Below, one piece after another: positions 56,252 through 64,000 of a DNA stretch of 64,000 nucleotides. The notes below the pieces were generated by a model. It searched no databases. It was not told the origin of the DNA and worked only from the letters and a program-made list of their open reading frames with translations. The stretch is from Rana temporaria. Its lineage: Eukaryota; Chordata; Amphibia; Anura; Ranidae. The position numbers and the translations under genes were made by a program. The stretch is from NCBI RefSeq assembly GCF_905171775.1, contig NC_053494.1, forward strand, positions 122,541,528 to 122,605,527. The letters run 5' to 3'. Every line of letters begins with the position of its first letter. The first letter of the stretch is position 1.

Positions 56252-56640
56252 ACCCTTTGGTAGAGTTGGGCCAAATCCCCCTCCCCACCCCCCGTTAAAT
56301 TCATGCCAGAACTCTTGAAAGTCGCAAAAGTTCGGACATCGCAAAAAAGTGCCCATTTTAAATGCTATTGGTTATAAAAATGGAATCTTTTTAACAAAAA
56401 GATTGCTTTTAAAGGAACAGCAATTTTAATTATGCTTACAATAAAACAATAAAAATGAAAAATTCCTTTAAATATAATGCCTGAGGGTCCTCTTAGTCCA
56501 CCTGTAAAGTGGCGCATCTGTATCATGTATAGAACCTGCTGCAGCAAAACTGACATATATAAAGAATGAAAATTACATTTAAATAGATTTTCCCTGCAAG
56601 CTTTCTTTATTTTGTAAACAACGGCTTGGGGAGCCAGTCT
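56252..56640 (+). repeat. Fragment related to the TAGGGATGAGC hAT MITE, copy 3a
   Basis: Left words tagagttgggccaaat and later aattttaattatgcttac, aattcctttaaatataatgc and aaagtggcgcat follow 10690-10805 of the first copy in order and orientation. Ends and duplications are lost. A second fragment of the same region lies at 57930-58145 in the same orientation. Confidence 0.55.
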
Positions 56641-57930
56641 GTGTGATGAGGCAACAGTTTATTGCACGCAGAACAAGATTAGAGATTTTTTTGATAAATT
56701 CTGGTGTCTTTGGCAGACTTTGGATGGAAATAACACATTTTTGCACCACAGTGAGCAAGCTGTATGTGAGGAAGACAAATTATAGTACACTCAGGCCAAT
56801 AATACTTTTTTTTTCAGATAGTCAGTCAGTGACCTCATCATTATCATCCCTTATCCCATCCTTATCATCACTGGGGCCAACTTGGCAATGCGTTGTGGTT
56901 GGGGGAACAAGACTGCCAATTTGTTGTTTATTAGTGTTCTCCCCTCTTTGTAGGCTCATGTTAATCCCTTCCTCAACCCTTAGGCCCCATACACACGAGA
57001 GGATTTATCCGCAGATACGGTCCAGCGGACCGTATCCGCGGATAAATCCTCTCGAGGATTTCAGAGGATTTCTATGCGATGGCGTGTACACACCATCGCA
57101 TTGAAATCCCCGCTGAAATCCTCTGCCGATGACGTGTCGCGCCGTCGCCGCTATTATGACGCGGCGACGGGCACGACGCTGTCATATAAGGAATTCCACG
57201 CATGCGTCAAATCATTACGACGCGTGCGGGGAATCCCTTTGGACGGATGGATCCGGTAAGTCTGTACAGACGAGCGGATCCATCCGTTGGAATGGATTCC
57301 AGCAGATGGATTTGTTGAGCATGTCAGCAAATATCCATCTGCTGGAAATCCATCCCAGGGGAGATTTATCTGCGGATAGATATCCGACGGAGTGTACACA
57401 CCATAGGATCTATCCGCAGAAACCCATTTGATGGGATTTATCTGCGGATAGATTCTATGGTGTGTATGGGGCCTCAGAACCAACATCAGAATCAAGTAAT
57501 GTCTGTGCATCTTCAAGAAGCAAGTGGCTGACGCTGTGTTCAAACAACTCAGCTGACTCCTCAACGCATGATGCTGGGGTTATGGCAGGAGTTTCTGTGG
57601 ACAAGAAGGCAGAATAAGCCATTATGGCAGCTGCAGTGGACTGCGCACCAGTCTCTGCTTGTGTGATAGAGATTGAGGAGGATGAGGATGGTTTAGTAAG
57701 CCAGTCCACCACCTCCTCTGCATGCTATGGCTGGATAGCACAGGCAACATCACTAAACAGAGACAAACGTGCCCTGTCTGAGGACTGACCACGTCCAGCT
57801 TTGCCTGTGGACACAAACGCTGCTGGTATCCTCATAGTGGCATGGGAACATCTGCCTCTCCTTGCTGGCCTCCAGATATGATGGGGGGGGGGGGGATATT
57901 ACCCATATTTGAAAGATACTGGGAAATGTG
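56641..57930 (-). other. Segment between two hAT-like fragments, possible transposon coding remnant
   Basis: About 0.8 kb once the MITE at 56993-57473 is removed. On the minus strand 57455-57712 reads VVDWLTKPSSSSSISITQAE and on through serine, threonine and alanine-rich residues; upstream frames continue but are broken. This is the kind of low-complexity linker found in hAT-type transposase genes, though I recognise no conserved domain. A G run lies at about 57881-57894. Function not assigned. Confidence 0.3.
56993..57473 (+). mobile_element. MITE with GGCCCCATACACACGAGAGG ends
   Basis: Ends ggccccatacacacgag and ggtgtgtatggggcc, flanked by TTA (56990-56992) and TCA (57474-57476). Many mirrored atccgcagat/atctgcggat words inside. 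Frames 56643-57104, 57129-57431 and 57154-57564 run across it and are spurious. Confidence 0.8.
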
Positions 57931-58145
57931 TCATTGGATGTATCAATGCAAAAAAAAGTTTTACAAACAAACCTTTTATTCGGGAGCAGTGATTTTAATA
58001 ATGCTTTAATAAAAATTAAATATACCTTTAAATATCGTGCCTGGGGGTGTCTATAGTATGCTTGTAAAGTGGCGCATTTTCCCCGTGTTTAGAACAGTCC
58101 CGCAGCAAAATTACAATTCTAAAGGAAGAAAAGTAATTTATATAT
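57930..58145 (+). repeat. Fragment related to the TAGGGATGAGC hAT MITE, copy 3b
   Basis: Words tgtatcaatgcaaaaaaaag, gggagcagtgattttaataa, tgcctgggggtgtctatagt and aaagtggcgcatttt match 10655-10805 of copy 1 closely and in the same order. Termini absent. Confidence 0.65.
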
Positions 58146-58215
58146 ATAGGTATATGTAAAGTGCTGTGTAAATTGACTGCACTATATAAATACCTGTAAT
58201 AAATAAATAAATAGC
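58146..58215 (+). repeat. Dispersed repeat, copy 4 (short)
   Basis: Words gtaaagtgctgtgtaaattg and cactatataaatacctgtaa, then ataaataaataa, match the end of the repeat at 32700-32800. Confidence 0.55.
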
Positions 58216-58337
58216 AGTTCAATACATACACAGCAAGTGCTGACAATTGTTCACGACTGAAAAAACTTTAGAAAACACTCACCTAGCCAAAACCTAGTCC
58301 TGTCAAAGAGCACATGTTGCAGCCTATTAATATTCAA

Positions 58338-58545
58338 GCCTTCTACACACGATCAGAATTTCAGACAGACTTTTTCCATCAGATATTTCGATCGTGTGCA
58401 GCCCCATCTGAGTTTTTTCATCGGAAATTCCGATGAATTTCATCAGAGTTTAGATATATGAGATGTTCTATTCTTCTCCAATGGAATTCCGTCGGAATTA
58501 CGATGAGATTTGGCCTGGCAAAAGCCTGATCGTGTGTATGCGGCA
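58338..58545 (+). mobile_element. Short MITE with GCCTTCTACACACGATCAG ends
   Basis: Left gccttctacacacgatcag and right ctgatcgtgtgtatgcggc are inverted ends about 208 bp apart. Interior has aaattccgatgaatttcatc-type mirrored words. Flanks CAA and ATT do not make a clear duplication. Confidence 0.7.
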
Positions 58546-59573
58546 TTAGCCTATCATGATGCCAACCTCAGAACCTAGCTATATTAGCAGACACATGGGT
58601 TACCTATTGCAGTCACTTTTTTGCTGTTAGTACAGGCATCACTTTTGTGGTCTACACACACATGTCGTTTTTGGGGTGGCCGTCTATTACCTATTCAGTG
58701 ATTATTGTCCTTTTTTCTATTATACAAAAGACGTTCCAACTGATAGCCAGTTTTAGAAAGCATTACATGCAAAGGGTCCCATCATACATTTTTATCTACA
58801 GTAGGCTTTCATTTATAAACCATTTTATTGTCTCTCTTATGCTATAGAATATTAAATGCATTAGTAAAGATTTTGGACCTGTATTGGTATAGGCACAAGG
58901 GCAGGACTGAGGATCACAAACATTCTACTGGAAAGCTGAGAATGTTTAATATGGTCTATCAAATGACCAAAACATATTTGTTTTTGCATCCCATATTTTC
59001 CCAAAGGTTCAAAACACGAGACTTGATGACTCAAAGGAATTCAGGACATGGCCATTTTGTAGGTCGTCTCTTTGATCACTCAAGCACCTTCCTCCTAATA
59101 CAGTTCACTGGTTCCTGTGCTATAGAAATGTTCTCTCTAACTGCTCCATTAACCTGAACCTTCCACCATGACCTTTTACCCTGCATGACCAATTGATGTG
59201 TGGAAACAAATTCTTCAGTAACTCATAAACTGATATCGGTGTGATATTGGCTTTCTAGGACTGCAGTGAAGGGCTGCAACAATAGGAAATGTGATCTTGC
59301 TGCTTTAATTCTATATTAATTACTAGCTAAACATGCATGATACTAAAGGTTGCTTATGAAGAAGAACCAGGTTTATGAGTATTGGGACTCATTAATTACT
59401 CATAGAGCTGTTGTGAACAAAGTGACAACCAAGTACTGGGGAGGAGGAGATTTTTCCTTTCATTAGGAACATGTGTATAGAAAGCTACACTGAAAATGTA
59501 GCACCGACCCTTTTGTTTCGAGTATCTCTTTATATATGTAAATATTGTATGTGGATCACACAGTTAAAGTGGA
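58546..59573. other. No gene recognised
   Basis: About 1 kb. A 109-codon frame at 58828-59157 and a 66-codon frame at 58647-58847 show no known domain. No repeat ends found; could be host sequence. Confidence 0.45.
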
Positions 59574-59577
59574 GGTT

Positions 59578-60028
59578 CACCCGAAAAGTAAATTTTTAAC
59601 ATTAGATTCATGCTCATTTTGTGAAAGGGAATCGGGTATTTTTTTTAAAATCGAAGCAGTACTTACCGTTTTAGAGAGCGATCTTCTCCGCCGCTTCTGG
59701 GTATGGGCTGCGGGACTGGGCGTTCCTATTTGATTGATCGCGTCACGATTTTCCGAAAGTAGCCGAACGTCGGTGCGCAGGCGCCGTATAGAGCCGCACC
59801 GACGTTTGGCTTCTTTCGGCTACTCATGCTGCGATAGATGCGACTGTCGGAAGCCTGTCGGAAGCCTGTCAATCAAATAGGAACACCCAGTCCCGAAGAC
59901 CATACCCGGAAGCGGCGGAGAAGATCGCTCTCTAAAACGGTAAGTACTGCTTCGATTTTAAAAAAACTACCCGATTCCCCTTGACAAAATGAGCATCAAT
60001 CTAAGGTTAAAAAAAAAATTTCGGGTGT
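59578..60028 (+). mobile_element. TTAA foldback element (GGTTCACCC family), copy 3, right tip missing
   Basis: TTAA at 59574-59577 then agtggaggttcacccgaaaa. Mirror arms include gcagtacttaccgttttaga (about 59657) against tctctaaaacggtaagtact (59929-59948), and gaatcgggtat against acccgattccc. The right end stops at tttcgggtg without the expected aacctccacttta, and a LINE relic follows. Confidence 0.8.
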
Positions 60029-60420
60029 CAAAGTGAAAAACATGGCTTCAATTGGGATAACTTCACAATAACCTATTTAGGGATGCAACTCTCTTACCCA
60101 TCAACCAAAATATATGCAGCTAACCTTTCAGATCTAGTCAACACCTACAAAATATACAAAAAACACAACTTTCCTGGGTAGGAAAAATAGCTGCATTTAA
60201 AGTGCAAATATTATACTATTTTAGATAATTACCAATCCCAATTCCGACAAAAAAATTTACACAATTAATACAAAACTAAAAAAATTATACATGGAACAGG
60301 AAAAAAACCTGGGGGAATAGTCTCCTTTTTAACCACTAGAAAATTTTTAGGAGGAATGAATCTACCTGACATCAAGAATTATTATTATGCAACCTTATTG
60401 GATCAGATTTAGCAACAGAA
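60029..60420 (+). pseudogene. L1-type ORF2 relic
   Basis: Translating + with frame changes gives L1-like C-terminal reverse-transcriptase words: GKIAAFKVQILYYF near 60184-60228, then YTWNRKK-like residues near 60288-60307 and GGMN/LPDIKNYYYATLLDQI-like residues near 60350-60410. Several stops and frameshifts interrupt it. It matches the region of the minus-strand LINE around SFLGRVCAIKMSI and GGLGLPN but is much more decayed and seems a different subfamily. Confidence 0.65.
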
Positions 60421-60657
60421 TGTGTAACTGTAAACTAGTAACTTGTAAAGGCTTTTTTTTTAAAGCATTGCCTGTGGAGATTTTGTAGGTACCGTAATTT
60501 ATCTTTATCTTTTACTCTGCATAACATCATCTTTTATATTCTATCAAACAATTAGGTATTATATTGTTTTTGTGCATTAAAATCCATTAAAGTGTATTTT
60601 TTTAATAAAAATATGTTGTTTTCTAGCAAAAATGCTATTACATGTGATGCCGCGTAC
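60421..60657. other. No gene recognised
   Basis: AT-rich, with a T run at about 60456-60463. No features. Confidence 0.4.
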
Positions 60658-60990
60658 ACACGGTAATTTTTCGGCATGAAATAAAATGACATTTTTAAAA
60701 ACGTCATTTAAAATGATGGTGTGTGGGCTTCACATCGTTTTCCGTCTTCTGAAAAACGCCCAAAAAAATTCGAACATGCTTAATTTTTTTATGTCATTTT
60801 TGAAAATGTTGTTTTTTGTGTTGTAAAAAATTATTGTGTGTCTGGGCTAAAACGACGTTTTAAACCCATGCATGCCCAGAAGCAAGTTATGAGACGGGAG
60901 CGTTCAGGTAAAACTACCATTCATAATGGAGTAAGCACATGAAAGTGGAAGTGAGAGAGGAAGAGTCGCCTACAGTGTGAGGGAGGTACT
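60658..60990 (+). repeat. MITE with TGCCGCGTACACAC left end, right end lost
   Basis: tgccgcgtacacacggtaat follows TGA. Interior words (aacgtcatttaaaatgatgg, atgcccagaagcaagttatg, agacgggagcg) match 6660-6800 and 8837-8870. No mirrored right end is present, so the copy is truncated; end approximate. Confidence 0.6.
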
Positions 60991-61533
60991 AGAGCTGGCT
61001 GGGTGCTTCAGCTTAGTACAGCAACAAAAGTAAAATATGTGGAAGATGGTGGAGCTTTTAAGTGGGGGGTATTGGTCAAGTGAAGGGGGAGCTGTGAAAG
61101 GATCCTGAACGCTGCACTCTGTACATGGCACACACCCGACTTCTGCATGTAGCGCATCCCTAAACTCTGTACTATGTACCAAGTGCATTCTAGAACATTG
61201 CCCTTAGCGCACCCCTGGGGGGAAGGTTTTTTGGGGGTTGTGGTTGAGTTCCTGCACCTATTTTCTGAGAAAAAAGCCCTGCTTAAGAGTATGGTCATAC
61301 ATTTGAAAGTATGGTCAATTTTACCAACAACATGTAAAACAATCAAGTGTGAAAGTTTTTGATAAGCAGAGACAATAGAGATAAGTGAAATTAGGAGCTT
61401 TAATTTGACCACAACTTCTGCAATGTAGAATAAATTAAGAGTAAGGGTGGTTTTAGTGGTTTTATGAGTGTTATGGGCTTTACATTGCTCCTGAAGCTTA
61501 GAAAAGTTCTGTTCAACTAAAATTACCACATCA
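60991..61533. other. No gene recognised
   Basis: About 540 bases. The 173-codon minus frame at 61008-61529 is the longest non-repeat frame here but lacks any known domain and is rich in residues expected by chance from AT-rich sequence. Confidence 0.4.
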
Positions 61534-62159
61534 TAAAAGAGGAAGTAAACCCTATATTAAAAAAAAAAAAAAAAAAACACTGCAAGATAAAGGCATAATG
61601 AGCTAGTATGCATAGCATACTAGCTCATTTTAAATTGCTTAACTGAGAACGAAGCCCCGCAGCGGTCCTCAGACACGTCCTCTGTCGCTGCCATGATACC
61701 CGGAGTGACTTCCGGGTATCGCTGCTCTGTCGCTGTGACTGGCCGAAGCAGTGATGACGTCACTCCCGCCCATGCGCTCGGGAGCCGCCACTGACGGCAA
61801 GATGCCGTTAGTAGCGGCACACTCAGTGCACCTGCGCGCTGTTGCCTAGGGCGCATGCACCATAGACATCGGCGCTGTTTTTCTTGGAAATATCTCCTTA
61901 ACCGTGTAGGACTCAGGGATATGCAATTAGCGGACCTCCAGCTGTTGCAAAACTACAAGTCCCATCATGCCTCTGACTGGGTGTCATGCTTGTGGCTGTC
62001 AGAGTCTTGCTATGCCTCATGGGAATCGTAGTTCTGCAACATCTGGAGGTCCGCTAATTGCATATCCCCGGGTTAAGGAGATATTTCTTGCACCTACAGG
62101 TAAGCCTTAATCTAGGCTTACCTGTAGGTCAAAGTGGTCTGTAAAGGTTTACAATCACT
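61534..62159 (+). mobile_element. TTAA-type MITE joined to copy G, with nested palindromic hAT
   Basis: Left agaggaagtaaaccctatat and right ggtttacaatcact are imperfect inverted ends; the right end abuts TTAA at 62160-62163. The core is CpG-rich (atacccggagtgacttccgg; gatgacgtcactcccgcc). A palindromic MITE sits at 61914-62070, splitting the mirrored words atatctccttaac and gttaaggagatat. acaggtaagcc at 62097 is donor-like. Confidence 0.65.
61914..62070 (-). mobile_element. Palindromic hAT MITE (CAGGGATATGC), copy 2
   Basis: Ends cagggatatgcaattagcgg and its near-complement ending gcatatccccg, 157 bp. Its middle is the reverse complement of copy 1 at 43013-43171. actacaagtcccatcatgcc at 61952 is ZNF143-like. 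The flanking eight bases do not form a clear duplication. Confidence 0.85.
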
Positions 62160-62163
62160 TTAA

Positions 62164-63842
62164 CCACTTGCTTACTGGGCACATATACCCCCTTCCTGAC
62201 CAGAGGACTTTTTGCGATTCGGCACTGCGTCAATTTAACTGACAATTGCGCATTCGTGCGACGTGGCTCCCAAACAAAATTGGCGTCCTTTTTTCCCCAC
62301 AAATAGAGCTTTATTTTGGTGGTATTTGATCACCTCTGCGGTTTTTATTTTTTGCGCTATAAACAAAAATAGAGCGACAATTTTGAAAAAATAAATAATG
62401 GCCCAGATTCAAGAAGCAATTGCGCCTGTGTAACCATAGGTTACACAGCACAATTGCTTACTTGCCTCGGCGTTACGAATGCTCCTGATTCAGGAACATC
62501 GCAACGCCGACTGCAGCCTAAAATCTTCGTGGCATAAGGCTCTTATGCCACGCATATCTTAGGCTGCATTCTTGCGATGACAGCTAGGGGGCGCTCCCAT
62601 TGTGCTCAGTGTATAGTATGCAAATTGCATACTAACACCGATTCACAACGTTGCGCGAGCCCTGCGTACGCAATTTATGTAGTTTGCGTACGTCGGGTTT
62701 CGCGTAAGGTTGCACATCCTAATAGCACGCGCAGCCAATTCTAAAGGATACCCATCGTTCCCGCGTCGCGATATTTGAATGTTACGTCGTTTGCGTAAGT
62801 GATTCGTGAATGGCGCTGGACGCCATTCACGTTCACTCTGAAGCAAATGACGTCCTTGCGATGTCATTTGCCGCAATGCACGTCGGGAAAGTTTCCCGAT
62901 GGAGCATGTGCTCTACGCTCGGCGCGGGAGCGCGCCTAATATAAATGATTCCCGCCCCCTACGGGATCATTTACATTAGGCGCCCTTACGCAGGGCAAGT
63001 TTACACAGCGCCCCCGCAATTTACGGAGCTACTGCTCCGTGAATCACGGGTAGCGCTGTAAATTTGCTGGGGCGCAGGGCAAAAACGTTGCCCTGTGCCT
63101 CCGTAAAAAAGGGGCAAATTCTACCTGAATCTGGGCCAATATTTTTTACTTGTTGCTTTTTTTTTTTTTATTTCTCAGTCTAGGCCGATACGTATTCTAC
63201 ATATTTTTGGTAAAAAAAAAAAAAAAATAGCAATAAGCGGCTGGTTTGCGCAAAAGTTTGAGCGCCTACAAAATAGGGGACAGAATTATTATTATTTTTT
63301 TTTTTTTTTACTAGTAATTGCGGCGATCTGCGATTTTTATCGGTACTGCGACATTATGGCGGACACATCGGACACTTTTGACACATTTTTGGCACCATTC
63401 ATATTTATACTGCGATCAGTGCTATAAATATGCACTAATTACTGTATAAATGTGACTGGCATTGAAGGGGTTAACACTAGGGGGTGAGGAAGGGGTTAAA
63501 TGTGTACCTTAGTGAGTGTTGCTAACTGTGGGGGAAGGGGGGTGACTGGGGGAGGTGACCGATCTGTGTCCCTATGTACAAGAGACACAGATCGGTCTCC
63601 TCTCTCCCTGACAGGACGTGGATCTCTGTGTTTACACACACAGATCCACGTCCTTGTCTCTGTAACCGCCGATTGCGGGAGCCTGGCGGTCATCGCGGCC
63701 GCCAGGCACGCGCATCGGCATTCCAGTGATGCGGCGGGCGCCCCCAAGTGGCCAGGAGGAGCGGATGCCGTAAAAACACGGCGGCTCAGAGATTTAGAAC
63801 CACCCTGCGGCCGTATAAAGTCGTACGGCCGTCGGGAAGTGG
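62164..63842 (+). mobile_element. TTAA-flanked transposon, copy G, split by a Harbinger-like MITE
   Basis: Starts CCACTTGCTTACTGGGCACA after TTAA (62160-62163) and ends CGTCGGGAAGTGG before TTAA (63843-63846). Family order is intact once the insert at 62400-63137 is removed. The right part holds tctgtgtccctatgtacaag/agagacacagatcgg hairpins as in copies B and D. Frames 63496-63994 on both strands lie over it. Confidence 0.8.
62400..63137 (+). mobile_element. GGCCAGATTC-family element, copy 9, nested in copy G
   Basis: Ends GGCCCAGATTC and GAATCTGGGCC, with AAT at 62397-62399 and 63138-63140. Interior diverged (aagaagcaattgcgcctgtg) but keeps cattcgttcccgcgtcg-type and gcgcctaatataaatgat words of the family. 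The relatives of copy G read through at this place. Confidence 0.8.
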
Positions 63843-63959
63843 TTAAAGCAATACAAGCATGTTTACTATTGGAATTAGAAAAGGTTCAAGTGCCTATAGA
63901 TATTAGATCGCAGACGGCCAAGCATGTGAGTTCTGTCTGCCAAACACTTTTTATTTTGA

Positions 63960-64000
63960 ATGATTATTATAATTATTATATAGGATTTATATAGCGCCAA
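63960..64000 (+). repeat. Start of dispersed repeat, copy 5, cut by window end
   Basis: attattataattattatata then ggatttatatagcgccaa is the ATT-rich start of the repeat seen at 43967 and 46895. It continues past the window. Confidence 0.6.

Noticed and set aside
56643..57104. 153-codon frame
   Set aside because: Its right half enters the MITE at 56993-57473; the left half has no recognised domain.
61008..61529. 173-codon minus-strand frame
   Set aside because: No motif or domain, low complexity patches, and it crosses no known element gene.

Overview
This is nuclear DNA from a vertebrate, most likely an anuran amphibian and probably a ranid-type frog. I infer this from the repeat mix: dense TTAA-flanked short DNA transposons, three-base-duplicating MITEs ending in GGCCAGATTC or in CGTACACAC, hAT MITEs, Tc1 elements, an L1/Tx1-type LINE and solo LTRs. 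None of this looks bacterial, viral or plasmid. I found no host exon, tRNA, rRNA or CRISPR array. The window reads as intergenic or deep intronic sequence in which over half the bases belong to recognisable mobile elements.

Layout. 1-1.5 kb is plain sequence. 1.5-5.6 kb is a nest of TTAA elements, a Harbinger-like element with two later insertions, and a 271-bp MITE. 5.9-9.6 kb has a broken Tc1 end and CGTACACAC MITEs, one inserted into its own family. 10.4-11.5 kb is a hAT MITE inside another repeat. 14.0-17.9 kb is a chain of three TTAA elements sharing target sites, the first split by a Tc1 copy. 19.6-20.9 kb is a hAT element with a 156-bp-armed palindrome and a nested TTAA MITE. 22.0-22.5 kb is a 35-bp minisatellite. 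24.2-28.5 kb has a LINE tail, a solo LTR and two Harbinger-like elements. 29.3-32.1 kb is the best coding relic, a 5'-truncated L1/Tx1-like LINE on the minus strand with an open reverse-transcriptase frame and exact target duplications. 32.9-48.8 kb alternates MITEs of the same families. 49.0-51.1 kb and 52.7-54.9 kb are three-level nests. 55.3-55.7 kb is an imperfect palindrome with hammerhead-ribozyme-like cores. 57-64 kb holds more MITEs, an L1-type ORF2 relic and a last TTAA element split by a Harbinger-like element.

How the parts work together. There is no operon or pathway. The real coding content is transposon protein: a LINE ORF2 missing its N-terminal part, a frameshifted Tc1 transposase, and short remnants. 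The useful information is the insertion history, since many boundaries are fixed by exact target-site duplications and some by an uninterrupted relative in the same window. Three recurring points merit attention: splice-donor-like GGTAAGT sites inside several TTAA MITEs, ZNF143/THAP11-like motifs in several unrelated repeats, and the hammerhead-like pair. Family names are from memory of repeat hallmarks, not from a database search.
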